Assembly: GCF_900110875.1 (NCBI RefSeq)
Contig: NZ_FOFM01000015.1
Location: forward strand, 16,439 to 80,438
Direction of reading: 5' to 3'
From: Pseudovibrio axinellae
Lineage (GTDB): Bacteria > Pseudomonadota > Alphaproteobacteria > Rhizobiales > Stappiaceae
Length of the DNA stretch: 64,000 nucleotides
Shown piece by piece: positions 1-8,208 of the stretch; the stretch's first letter is position 1; each line of letters starts with the position of its first letter. Below the pieces are notes generated by a model. It worked only from the letters and a program-made list of their open reading frames with translations. It ran no database searches and was not told the origin of the DNA. The position numbers and the translations under genes were made by a program.

Positions 1-1
1 A

Positions 2-1408
2 AGCTTTGATGTTGCAGCAACGTATTTCGGCCTGTTTTGGCAAGTGTTCTTGCTGCTGACTTTTCTGGTCAGTCTTTTACTTTGCCTTTTACCTGGAAGT
101 CGGGCAGTCATGGGTGGAACCACCACCCCAGATTTTACGCTTTTTCAGTGGGTGGGCATGACGATGTGCACGTTGCTGGCTGGGGGAGGCGTATTCTGGG
201 CGGCAGGCGAGCCAATTGCCCATCTGCTTTCCCCCCCACCTATTTTTAACGTTGAGCCCGACACAGTAGAAGCACTGAATGCTGCGCTTGCCCAAAGTTT
301 CCTGCATTGGGGGTTTCTGGCCTGGGCAATTTTGGGTTCCCTAAGCGCCATCATGCTGATGCACTACCATTATGATAAGGGCTTACCGCTTGCACCGCGA
401 ACCCTCCTTTATCCGGTGCTGGGTGAGCGCGCCATTCATGGGACTATTGGCCTTCTCGCGGACGCCCTTTGCGTTATTGCAGTGGTCGCAGGAACTGTTG
501 GCCCCATTGGCTTTCTCGGCCTCCAGTTAAGTTATGGATTACACGACCTTTTTAATATACCTGACACGCTGACGACGCAGTCCGTACTGATCGTGGTGCT
601 GGTTATCATCTATACCATTTCAGCTATTAGCGGGCTCACTAGAGGAATTCAGCTCCTTAGCCGCATGAACGTTATATTAATTACTTGCCTGTTGCTTTAC
701 ATTCTCATTGCAGGCCCTGGCGCATTCATCTTAAAAAGCTTTTTCTCCGGCTATTGGTTTTATTTGAAGAATTTTTTCGATATGGCACTTTATCGCGGCG
801 AAGCAGGCATATTTGGCCCCCCAGGGTGGCTGGGGTGGTGGACCGTCTTTTTCTGGGCTTGGTTTTTGGGCTATGGGCCAATGATGGCCGTATTTATTGC
901 ACGTATCTCTCGTGGTCGATCCATACGCTCGATAATACTGCTCCTATCCGTCGTCGCTCCAGTGCTGACAAATGTCTGGTTCGCGATCATAGGGGGCGCT
1001 GGCCTTGCCTTTGAGCTCCAACAAGTTGGCTCCATTTCAGCCCCGTTTGAGGGCTTCAACTTGCCTGCGGCGCTGCTCGCAATCAGCAGCCAGTTACCCT
1101 TTGGTCTTGTAATTTCGATACTATTTCTAATCCTAACCACAGTTTTTGTTGCTACCACCGGTGACTCGATGACCTATGTCATCTCATCAACCATGAGCAG
1201 AGAGGGTGCTCCAGCCACGCCCATTCGCGTCTTTTGGGGAATAGCAATGGGCCTGATGGCTATTATTCTGATCTCCGTTGGGACCGGCGGAATTTCCAAA
1301 CTACAAAGTTTCATCGTGATCACTGCAGTCCCCGTCTCAATTCTCCTAGTGCCTTCCATCTGGGACGCACTCAGGATCACCCTTATGAAGGGCAGGACAC
1401 AGTCATAG
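2..1408 (+). CDS. BCCT family (betaine/carnitine/choline) transporter, 5' end outside window
   Basis: Inner-membrane secondary transporter of the BCCT family, which takes up quaternary ammonium compounds such as betaine, choline or carnitine, and in marine bacteria also DMSP. The reading frame is open to the left edge, so the start lies outside; 468 residues are visible against about 500-550 for the family. Near the visible N-terminus is the block FWAAGEPIAH followed by paired prolines, and in the middle the family signature WTVFFWAW followed by FIARISRGRSIR. Many hydrophobic helices are evident. The C-terminal hydrophilic tail is very short. The sequence does not show which substrate is carried. 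No clear terminator follows. Confidence 0.9.
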   Translation, partial: SFDVAATYFGLFWQVFLLLTFLVSLLLCLLPGSRAVMGGTTTPDFTLFQWVGMTMCTLLAGGGVFWAAGEPIAHLLSPPPIFNVEPDTVEALNAALAQSFLHWGFLAWAILGSLSAIMLMHYHYDKGLPLAPRTLLYPVLGERAIHGTIGLLADALCVIAVVAGTVGPIGFLGLQLSYGLHDLFNIPDTLTTQSVLIVVLVIIYTISAISGLTRGIQLLSRMNVILITCLLLYILIAGPGAFILKSFFSGYWFYLKNFFDMALYRGEAGIFGPPGWLGWWTVFFWAWFLGYGPMMAVFIARISRGRSIRSIILLLSVVAPVLTNVWFAIIGGAGLAFELQQVGSISAPFEGFNLPAALLAISSQLPFGLVISILFLILTTVFVATTGDSMTYVISSTMSREGAPATPIRVFWGIAMGLMAIILISVGTGGISKLQSFIVITAVPVSILLVPSIWDALRITLMKGRTQS

Positions 1409-1619
1409 GCCCGCCTACATTGTCTGTTCCGCCACCGGTTGTGTTTCAAACAGCGTAACGTGCCGCTTTTTCAGGACAGCGTTTTTCCTACAGCGTTAAA
1501 GGCCCGGAATCGACAAGTGTATTAATAGGCTGGCCCATTGCTTCATTATCAGAGTAAATGATTGTTGATCTTTCAAAGCTCTCGCTCCCCCCTCGCTGAG
1601 GTTGCCAAAAAACCAATTA

Positions 1620-1950
1620 GATATAGCTAGCAGCGAAGGTACTAAGTAACCGAGCCAAAGGATGATATGATCATCTCTTGTTAGGACGGCATGAATTGCG
1701 GAAATGCTGTAAGATAAAAAATCGTTATCGTAGGATTTAGGTCATTCGTAATGACGCTTTGTAAAAATGCTTTAATGCGGCTTCAAAATGATTTCGCAAA
1801 GGGCGCCATCCCCGAGGCTTATCCAGCTAAACGATTGCAATTGCCACAGCCTTGATGCCTAATCATCCAAGATAGATTGCGCCAAGTATTTTAATTAGGA
1901 GACATGCCTTCGCTGACTGGGCCAGATTGATCGCGGTCCCAAGACAAGGC
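1620..1950 (-). pseudogene. Decayed LysE/RhtB-type amino-acid exporter
   Basis: No intact frame exists here, but two pieces of the minus strand read as a LysE/RhtB exporter. The first (about 1943 to 1790) gives LIKILGAIYLG, a stop, then LGIKAVAIAIV, matching the family block GAAYLLYLGIKAL. The second, in a shifted frame (about 1767 to 1684), gives TNDLNPTITIFYL then TAFPQFMP, matching the family block NLLNPK...FPQF. Internal stops, a frame change and a missing N-terminal third show it is dead. The boundaries are approximate. The rest of the 1409-2188 gap (1409-1619 and 1951-2188) holds nothing I recognise. Confidence 0.68.
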
Positions 1951-2188
1951 CGTTTGGATTTAAAAAGCAGTCACGATACTAGCTATGTTCGAAAAATCTC
2001 CTTTCTTTTCAGCGAACGGAACAGTCCTGGAGATGCCCCCCGTTGTGCTTGGTGAAACCACCAGAAGAGGCGCCATTAATGTAAATCTGAAGACAGTTCA
2101 AATTTCCATGGCGGTCTCTTCTAGCAAGCATCTGACTGTAAATGCAGTATTTAGAGATCTTAGATTTTACTGTTTTCGGAAAGCAGAG

Positions 2189-2866
2189 CTAGCTGAAAAC
2201 AGTGTCCCGCCGAGGCCCGTGCTTTATACGTTCATCAGCTTTGTGAACCATCGTGTAGGCATAATCGACCCCCATGCCATATGCTCCCGAATGTTCCCTG
2301 ACAATGTCCATTACAGCTTCGTAGGTTTCCCGGTGGGCCCAATCCCTTTGCAACTCCAACAGAACCTGCTGCCATGTTACCGGGACAACACCTGCTTGGA
2401 TCATTCGCTGCATGGAGTAATCGTGCGCCTCAGTTGAAGTGCCGCCTGAAGCATCTGCAACCATGTAGATCTCATAGTGGCCTTCAGCCATAGCAGAGCA
2501 GGCAAACATGGTGTTGCAAACCTCAGTCCATAGACCTGACACAACCACTTTACGACGTCCGTTTTGCCTCAACGCCTCGCGTACTTTCTCGTCGTCCCAC
2601 GAGTTCATCGAGGTCCGTTCGAGAATTTCATGCTGCGGCAACACGCCTAAGAGTTCTGGGTATGTATACCCAGAAAATGAAAGAGTTTCCACGGTCGTAA
2701 TAGTCGTTGGAATGTTAAACACCCGCGCCGCTTTGGCAAGGGCGACCACGTTATTTTTTAAGGTCTGTCGATCGACTGAAGTGACACCAAAGGCCATTTG
2801 AGGTTGGTGGTCAATAAAAATAAACTGACAGTTTTCTGGCGTCAATAAATCAAGTTTTGAAGTCAT
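2189..2866 (-). CDS. Isochorismatase-like cysteine hydrolase (YcaC type)
   Basis: A 225-residue protein of the isochorismatase-like cysteine hydrolase superfamily, closest in pattern to the YcaC group, whose substrates are mostly unknown. The nucleophile region is visible as GLWTEVCN (Cys117), with the acidic residue at Asp19 in FIDHQP, and the ERTSMNSWDD stretch resembles the YcaC block ARPGNINAWDN. ATG 2866 is preceded by AAAGGTG, a good ribosome binding site. The C-terminus is about 15 residues longer than YcaC. It lies downstream of the pirin gene on the same strand, with a hairpin between the two, and is probably controlled together with it by the divergent LysR protein. It is cytoplasmic, and its reaction is not known. 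Confidence 0.85.
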   Translation of the reverse strand: MTSKLDLLTPENCQFIFIDHQPQMAFGVTSVDRQTLKNNVVALAKAARVFNIPTTITTVETLSFSGYTYPELLGVLPQHEILERTSMNSWDDEKVREALRQNGRRKVVVSGLWTEVCNTMFACSAMAEGHYEIYMVADASGGTSTEAHDYSMQRMIQAGVVPVTWQQVLLELQRDWAHRETYEAVMDIVREHSGAYGMGVDYAYTMVHKADERIKHGPRRDTVFS

Positions 2867-2889
2867 AGCGTCACCTTTAGGTCGTTGAC

Positions 2890-2915
2890 AAACCCCACCC
2901 TTTTGAGGTGGGTTT
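2890..2915 (-). terminator. Hairpin between pirin and hydrolase genes
   Basis: Arms 2890-2899 and 2907-2915 pair around a short loop, with one bulged C. The run of T is short on either strand, so it may only attenuate read-through from pirin into the hydrolase gene. Confidence 0.45.
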
Positions 2916-2958
2916 TCTCATTTTTGGTGTCATAAATGATGATTAGAATGATTGATCT

Positions 2959-3660
2959 TCACTGCGGCACATCGAACAGCAGCACGTTCACTTGAGTTTC
3001 TGCCTCCAGGATGATTGAGCTTTCGTTTTCGATCGCAAAACCATCTCCATTTTTGGCACTCTCACCGTTGATACGAGCATGGCCGTCGGCGATTTGGACC
3101 CAGTACTTCCTGCCCGCTTGCGTTACAAACTCTGTCCGATGCGCTTCGTCAAATTTGCCGACAAACACTTGTGCGTCCTGTTTAATGAAAAGTGAGTCAC
3201 CGCGTCCGTCGTTCGACACAACTACGCCGAACCTGTTCGTGGTTAGCGCAGGATCAAACCGCTTTTGCTGATAGCCGGGTGCTGTGTCGTGTTGATTTGG
3301 CTCGATCCAGATTTGTAGGAAATGAACCTGCTTGTCATCGAGCCCATTATATTCGCTATGAGTTACGCCACTTCCTGCGCTCATTACCTGAACTTCACCA
3401 GGGGTGATCGTGGAGGCATTTCCCATGCTATCCTTGTGGGCCAAAGCCCCCTCGATTACATAGGAAATAATTTCCATATTCTTATGTGGGTGTTTGCCGA
3501 AGCCAGCTCCTGGAATGACTCTGTCATCGTTAATAACCCTTAAAACCCCAAAGCCCATGTGATCTGGGTCATAGTATTGGCCAAATGAAAACGTGTGCAT
3601 GCTCTTCAGCCAGCCAGCGTCTGTTGGGCCTCTGTCATCCCTATATCGTTTCGTCTGCAT
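2959..3660 (-). CDS. Pirin family bicupin protein
   Basis: A 233-residue pirin of the YhhW/quercetinase-like group, normally a cytoplasmic bicupin that binds Fe(II) or another metal. The expected ligands are present: His57 and His59 in GKHPHKN, His101 and Glu103 in THSEYN. Length is normal for the family. Some relatives open quercetin with O2; others act as redox sensors, so the reaction is left open. It is the first gene leftward from the shared promoter with the LysR gene at 3767, 106 bp away, a common arrangement in which LysR controls pirin expression. The isochorismatase-like gene follows 92 bp downstream. Confidence 0.92.
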   Translation of the reverse strand: MQTKRYRDDRGPTDAGWLKSMHTFSFGQYYDPDHMGFGVLRVINDDRVIPGAGFGKHPHKNMEIISYVIEGALAHKDSMGNASTITPGEVQVMSAGSGVTHSEYNGLDDKQVHFLQIWIEPNQHDTAPGYQQKRFDPALTTNRFGVVVSNDGRGDSLFIKQDAQVFVGKFDEAHRTEFVTQAGRKYWVQIADGHARINGESAKNGDGFAIENESSIILEAETQVNVLLFDVPQ

Positions 3661-3725
3661 GTTACTTGTTCCACCTGTTGTTCAGAGCTATGACAGGAAG
3701 ATAGGGCAGTTGAATCAATATGATA

Positions 3726-3748
3726 ATTGAAGACAATTCGCATTCAAT
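3726..3748. promoter_or_regulatory. Probable LysR operator (T-N11-A type)
   Basis: ATTGAA (3726-3731) and TTCAAT (3743-3748) form a perfect inverted repeat with an 11-base spacer, the classical LysR box geometry, in the spacer between the divergent pirin and lysR genes. A TATAAT follows at 3755-3760, only seven bases before the LysR ATG. Binding by the neighbouring LysR protein is inference. Confidence 0.6.
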
Positions 3749-3766
3749 ATTCTATATAATAGCGGA

Positions 3767-4657
3767 ATGGATAAACTTGCGAATATGAAAACTTTTATAC
3801 TGGTGGCACAAAGTGGAAGCTTTGCAGATACTGCCAAGAAATTGAATGTCGCGACATCTGTTGTAAGTAAACGCATCAAAGACCTTGAGGCCTATTTGGG
3901 GGTCTCGCTGCTTCAAAGAACAACACGTAAAGTTCGCCTGAGTGATGCTGGATATGGATACCTCAAGGACGTGTCTCAGGTTCTGGAGAACCTTGATGAA
4001 GCCGAAGCTGCGATCCGGTATAGCAACCAGACTCCGACGGGGGAAATCAAACTTGCTGCTCCTTTGAGCTTTGGAACGAAATATCTGGGTCCGGTGATCG
4101 CCCGGTACCTTCAAAAGCATCAGCAGGTGGAGGTAAGCACTTATCTTTCTGACCGAAAAGTCGATTTGGTAGAAGAAGGTTATGACTTAGCCATACGGAT
4201 CGGACACCTCTCCGACTCGGCCTTGATTGCCAAGAAAATATTGACTTGTAGAAGGGTGGTCTGCGCTAGCCCTGCTTATCTTTCCAAGTATGGACGGCCA
4301 CTCACGCCCTCAGACTTATCTCAGCATAATTGCATGAAATATGACGAAAGAACAGAGGGAAAAACGTGGCGATTTCAAGTGGATGGCACGAAATTCATGC
4401 AACCAGCCCCAGGGCGCTTTTCTTCCGATAATGGTGACCTCTTGTGTGAAGCTGCTGTTGCAGGCTGCGGAATAACATATCTGCCCACATTCATAGTGGG
4501 AAAGGAGATTGAAGCGGGGAGACTAGAGGTTGTTTTGGATGAGTTTGAGGAACAAGATTTTAGCATCTACATTATCTACCAGGATAAAAGACACCTTTCC
4601 TTTAAGGTGCGAAGCCTCATAGATACGATCACAGATGCTTTTAGAGATGGGCTATAA
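3767..4657 (+). CDS. LysR-family transcriptional regulator
   Basis: A 296-residue LysR regulator. The N-terminal winged helix-turn-helix covers about residues 1-60 (MKTFILVAQSGSFADTAKKL, then VVSKRIKDLEAYLGVSLLQR). A periplasmic-binding-protein-like effector domain follows from about residue 90. The start fits the usual family N-terminus. It is divergent from pirin and the isochorismatase-like gene, and a T-N11-A inverted repeat lies just upstream (3726-3748), so it probably regulates itself and the pirin unit. Two rightward genes follow, a small monooxygenase and ltrA, which may belong to the same regulon. The effector is unknown; the neighbours suggest an electrophile, quinone or phenolic stress signal. 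Confidence 0.93.
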   Translation: MDKLANMKTFILVAQSGSFADTAKKLNVATSVVSKRIKDLEAYLGVSLLQRTTRKVRLSDAGYGYLKDVSQVLENLDEAEAAIRYSNQTPTGEIKLAAPLSFGTKYLGPVIARYLQKHQQVEVSTYLSDRKVDLVEEGYDLAIRIGHLSDSALIAKKILTCRRVVCASPAYLSKYGRPLTPSDLSQHNCMKYDERTEGKTWRFQVDGTKFMQPAPGRFSSDNGDLLCEAAVAGCGITYLPTFIVGKEIEAGRLEVVLDEFEEQDFSIYIIYQDKRHLSFKVRSLIDTITDAFRDGL

Positions 4658-4795
4658 AACCACTCGTCTCGCTCCGCCAAATCCTATTGATTTATGGAAG
4701 GCACTCTTGCTTGGCTGCGTCTAGCACAAATCGATATGTTGCGCTCCGCTCTAGAATCTATCATGAATTCACATAGGTTAGAGTTTGGAGGCAAA

Positions 4796-5095
4796 ATGTA
4801 TATTATTAGTGGCAGCTTTAAAGCAAAAGATGAGTGTCGGGCGGACCTGATATCCATGGCAAAAAAACTCATCACACCTTCTCAAGCTGAAGAAGGGTGT
4901 ATTTCCTACAATGTTTATGAGTCCCCTCTTAATCCTGGAGAGTTTCTTTTCTTTGAAAGATGGAAAACCCGAGAGGCAATTACCAATCACTTTGAGCAGC
5001 CCTACTTTAAGGATTTTAGCCAGAAGTTTCCTGCAATGATTGTTGGGTCTGCGCAAATCGAAATTCATGAAGTAAAAGGAACAGAGCAGGTTTGA
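4796..5095 (+). CDS. Antibiotic biosynthesis monooxygenase (ABM) domain protein
   Basis: A small 99-residue dimeric alpha-beta barrel protein of the ABM/YgiN type. It begins MYIISGSFKAK and carries the typical GCISYNVYESP and FFERWKTREAITNHF blocks. Relatives act as cofactor-free quinol or polyketide monooxygenases, or as haem or quinone-handling proteins. ATG 4796 is chosen because GGAGG sits six bases upstream; a longer reading from 4694 adds 34 residues without family support. It abuts ltrA (5098) and lies 138 bp after lysR, so the two genes are probably cotranscribed. With pirin and the cysteine hydrolase it suggests an oxidative or quinone stress island. Confidence 0.85.
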   Translation: MYIISGSFKAKDECRADLISMAKKLITPSQAEEGCISYNVYESPLNPGEFLFFERWKTREAITNHFEQPYFKDFSQKFPAMIVGSAQIEIHEVKGTEQV

Positions 5096-5097
5096 GC

Positions 5098-6252
5098 ATG
5101 TTTTCGTCGTTGATGCAGAGCCCCAGGTTGCGGGCACATACTGAAGACCGACATGCAACATGGCTCGAGTTATTTTTCGACCTTGTTCTTGTCGCGGCAA
5201 TTGCACAAGTTGCTCATCTGCTGGTAAAGGCAAATACTCTTAGCGAGGGTGCGGTTTACGCTGGTTTGTTCCTTCTTGTGTTCTGGGTTTGGTGTGGTCA
5301 TACCATCTATTCCACCCGTTTTGATTTTGGGGATCCGGTCTTCAAGGTTCTGACCTTCTTCAATATGTTTACGCTCATAATAATGGCCGTAGAAGTTCAC
5401 AATGTTGCCCATGGACATGCCTTTACCTTCGCGCTCGCATATCTTAGCTCAAGACTATTGCTTCTTTGTCTGTTAGGGCGAGCGTTCTACCACGTTCCTC
5501 AGGTTCGCAAAGGTCTAAAAGTTTATATCGTCGGCTTCGGTATAGGCACGCTAATCTGGGCAAGCTCCCTGTTCTTCCATGCGCCCCATATCTATTGGAT
5601 ATGGGCAATTGCAATAGGGTTTGAATTGCTGGTCCCTTGGTATATCTGGCGTAAGGGTGACGCCGATATGCAAGTGAGTTCAGAGCATATACCAGAACGG
5701 TTCGGCTTGTTTACAATCATTGTTCTTGGGGAAAATATTTTCGCCGTGGTGAACGGGCTTAAAGACCTCTCCTGGAATTCCGCTAGTGTTACTGTTGCTG
5801 TGCTTTCGTTTGTGTTAGCTGTTGCGATATGGTGGAGTTACTTTCAGCGTATAGAGCAGGCCTCTGAAAATTTACGACTAGGATCAGGGCAGCCCTACAT
5901 TTACAGCCACTTCCCAATTCTTTTAGGCATTGTAGCTGTTGGAATTGGCGCACTGCGGCTCATCATAGAAAGCAACGATGATAGTATTTCGCTTGCTACC
6001 CTTGTGATTTTGCTCGGCGGTTATGCCTCGTGGTGGTTAGGCATTACCCTTCTCTCCCTCATCACACGGCCCCAAAGCGCACGGGGCGGGCAACTGATCA
6101 TTGGCAATCTTTTCAAGCTGATCATACTCGCGTTAATAGGCCTGTATGGAAGGGATCAGAGTGCAATAGAGGTTATCGGAGCGATCTGCACCCTCGCTCT
6201 AATCTCATTTGTCTGGCAGACGCGCGAAATATGGAACTACAAAAAGCTCTGA
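5098..6252 (+). CDS. ltrA: Low temperature requirement protein A (LtrA) family membrane protein
   Basis: A 384-residue polytopic membrane protein of the LtrA family, named from Listeria, where loss impairs growth in the cold; the molecular activity is unknown. The family hallmark lies close to the N-terminus: ATWLELFFDLVLVAAIAQV. The rest is about ten hydrophobic helices, including the ERFGLFTIIVLGE block. ATG 5098 is preferred; an in-frame TTG at 5092 overlaps the previous stop. It is translated directly after the ABM gene and followed by a strong hairpin at 6256-6285. Confidence 0.9.
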   Translation: MFSSLMQSPRLRAHTEDRHATWLELFFDLVLVAAIAQVAHLLVKANTLSEGAVYAGLFLLVFWVWCGHTIYSTRFDFGDPVFKVLTFFNMFTLIIMAVEVHNVAHGHAFTFALAYLSSRLLLLCLLGRAFYHVPQVRKGLKVYIVGFGIGTLIWASSLFFHAPHIYWIWAIAIGFELLVPWYIWRKGDADMQVSSEHIPERFGLFTIIVLGENIFAVVNGLKDLSWNSASVTVAVLSFVLAVAIWWSYFQRIEQASENLRLGSGQPYIYSHFPILLGIVAVGIGALRLIIESNDDSISLATLVILLGGYASWWLGITLLSLITRPQSARGGQLIIGNLFKLIILALIGLYGRDQSAIEVIGAICTLALISFVWQTREIWNYKKL

Positions 6253-6255
6253 GGA

Positions 6256-6285
6256 AATAGGGGAGCATCTTTACGCTCCCCTATT
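6256..6285. terminator. Eleven-base-pair hairpin between convergent genes
   Basis: AATAGGGGAGC (6256-6266) and GCTCCCCTATT (6275-6285) pair perfectly around an eight-base loop, just after the ltrA stop and before the end of the leftward T6SS unit. There is no real T run on either side, so termination is likely but not certain. Confidence 0.55.
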
Positions 6286-6401
6286 ATCCCTAACCCACAC
6301 AAAGTAACAAGAGTTCTACCATATAGCGCAAGCGTTTAGGCTTTTCATGAGCAGCCTATGGCGTAATAAGTTTGATGAATGATGCAACTAGAAGCACAGC
6401 G

Positions 6402-7301
6402 TCAGATGATGGGTGGACGGATTACTTTACCCTTATCATTAATCACTTGAACTGAAGCCCATTGTTCAACGGAGAAGAGGTCTTTCCACTTGTCTTCAAC
6501 ACGAGCCCGACTAACATCGGCATTGTTGAAATTGGCATTTGTCAGATCTGCATCGTCAAACACACTGTCGCTTAGTATACAATAACTTAGATCCGGGTTT
6601 GTTTTCTGAGTCTTTGACGTCGAAAGAAGGGTGTGTGTTAATCCTCTAAAGTATCCACCAGATAAGTCCAGCTGGATATAACTGGTTTTCTTTCCAAAGC
6701 GTTGTTTAAGCTCGGAGACCTTATGGAGCGACGTCATAAGTTCTCCACGTGAACGGGCATGTTCCTTACCAGCCATGAGGTTTCTGCGCTGCTCTGAGCT
6801 TGTGCTGCGGATATGTGCTGCCAGCAATTGCAAGACATCTCCGTGGTGGTCTTTCGTGTTTGATTTCGCAATTTCTGAAAGAATGACAATTCCTGCTTCG
6901 CGGAGCGCAGCGTTACTTGATTCCAACAGCTCTGCTGCTTTTGTAAACTGGCCTAACACATAATTCCGACGTGTCTCTTTCACAGCAGAAAAGGCAGATG
7001 TGGCTATGTAGGCTAACAACAAAAAGGCAGGCACCGCCACAAGGACCATGAAGAGTGAGCCCAGCCCAGCAGCCACATTGTAGAAGACTGCGGTTTGTTC
7101 AATAGGTGTGTAGGGTATACCTTTTGGTACCGGTAACCCATTACGGAACATTTCAATTTTTCCGGCAGCTAATACTACTAGGTTTCGCACCATCGAGTAT
7201 TCGTCTGGAATGAGATTCAAGTAATCACAGATAAGATAGACTGGGATTGCCAGGAAGCCCAAGGTGATGAATGTGACTGCAATACGAAAACTATACTTCA
7301 T
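6402..7301 (-). CDS. Membrane protein with C-terminal pentapeptide repeats, last gene of the T6SS unit
   Basis: A 299-residue protein of unknown function. Two hydrophobic helices are visible, about residues 7-27 and 73-107, followed by a charged, probably cytoplasmic helical part. A short run of pentapeptide repeats lies near residues 215-270 (LSYCILSDSVFDDADLTNANF and onward, with the A(D/N)LXX pattern); such repeats fold as a right-handed beta-helix. It starts 31 bp after the vasI stop on the same strand and so is likely the distal gene of the T6SS operon. No strong ribosome binding site precedes ATG 7301. It could be an accessory protein, an effector or an immunity protein; the sequence alone does not decide. 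Confidence 0.75.
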   Translation of the reverse strand: MKYSFRIAVTFITLGFLAIPVYLICDYLNLIPDEYSMVRNLVVLAAGKIEMFRNGLPVPKGIPYTPIEQTAVFYNVAAGLGSLFMVLVAVPAFLLLAYIATSAFSAVKETRRNYVLGQFTKAAELLESSNAALREAGIVILSEIAKSNTKDHHGDVLQLLAAHIRSTSSEQRRNLMAGKEHARSRGELMTSLHKVSELKQRFGKKTSYIQLDLSGGYFRGLTHTLLSTSKTQKTNPDLSYCILSDSVFDDADLTNANFNNADVSRARVEDKWKDLFSVEQWASVQVINDKGKVIRPPII

Positions 7302-7332
7302 GAGAATAATGCCGTGATCCTAATTGTTTCGT

Positions 7333-8208
7333 CTACCAATGACAGGCACGCCGAATGGGCTTCAGTAAGTCTTTAAGGTTAGCTGTTTCAAAAAGGTAAG
7401 CACGAGATTGCCCCCCAATATCTACTTCAAACTGAACACGCTCAACTTGGGACCAACGATTAATATGCGCAATGCTGGTCAACCCTCGCGGACTTATAAG
7501 AACCCGCTTACTTTCCGCAGCCTGCCACATATCATCCTGAATTTGCTGGTCTTTCAACAAAACCCGTAAGGGCACTCGTCGCGCAGGGAGCGGGCCATTC
7601 AAGATAAGTGCTGCTGTTGTAATATCGGCAACACAAGAAAGAAGCAGGATTGCAGGCTTTTCGCCCGCGGCTGTATCAGCTGAACGAAACTCTTTCATGC
7701 TCAAGTAGACATTTGTGGCACCTGGTTCGATTACTGGTTCAGGCCTGTTCTCTTGGAAAGTAGCTTCTACTTTTTCTGGAATTACGGTCGATGAAACTCG
7801 TTTTGATTTCTTTTTTGATCGCTCATCTTGAATATCTTCCCACCTGAATCTGGCGGGGTGACCAAGGCTTCCAAATCGGAACTGCCAATTGCGATCATTG
7901 GTTTCACGACCCTTCTCCATCAACCTGGCTTGATGCTCCAACGGACCATCTTCTGCATCAACATTCTTGACAAACGCAGGTAACGGCTCCTCTGCCGTGA
8001 GTACCTCAAGGGGTGTTTCAAATAGCCGATCAAAGCACGCAAGCCGATCAACGCGGCCAACCGTCTGGGTGCATTGGTGCAGTGTTTGCGTGGAGATAGT
8101 CAGCAAGTCAATATTCGTGGCAGCTGCAAAAGAACTGCTTAAAGTTGCGCACACTGCACTCGTTACAAGAAGGGAGCGAACACAATACCCTACTCTGTTA
8201 TGTGTCAT
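7333..8208 (-). CDS. vasI: T6SS-associated protein, VasI/TagO-like (VC_A0118 family)
   Basis: A 291-residue protein with an N-terminal signal peptide (hydrophobic stretch SLLVTSAVCATLSSSFAAA), so periplasmic or exported. Shortly after it is the family-typical segment CTQTVGRVDRLACFDRLFE, and the C-terminal half ends in the ...QVERVQFEVDIGGQ... region seen in VC_A0118-type T6SS proteins. ATG 8208 is chosen because it gives the signal peptide and an 11-base overlap with the vasH stop; the frame extends further upstream only inside vasH. The order clpV-vasH-vasI equals that of Vibrio cholerae. The role in the secretion apparatus is not established. Confidence 0.82.
   Translation of the reverse strand: MTHNRVGYCVRSLLVTSAVCATLSSSFAAATNIDLLTISTQTLHQCTQTVGRVDRLACFDRLFETPLEVLTAEEPLPAFVKNVDAEDGPLEHQARLMEKGRETNDRNWQFRFGSLGHPARFRWEDIQDERSKKKSKRVSSTVIPEKVEATFQENRPEPVIEPGATNVYLSMKEFRSADTAAGEKPAILLLSCVADITTAALILNGPLPARRVPLRVLLKDQQIQDDMWQAAESKRVLISPRGLTSIAHINRWSQVERVQFEVDIGGQSRAYLFETANLKDLLKPIRRACHW

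Noticed and set aside
1985..2437. 150-codon rightward open frame before and inside the isochorismatase-like gene
   Set aside because: Its second half is antisense to a well-supported gene and no part resembles a known protein or has a convincing ribosome binding site.
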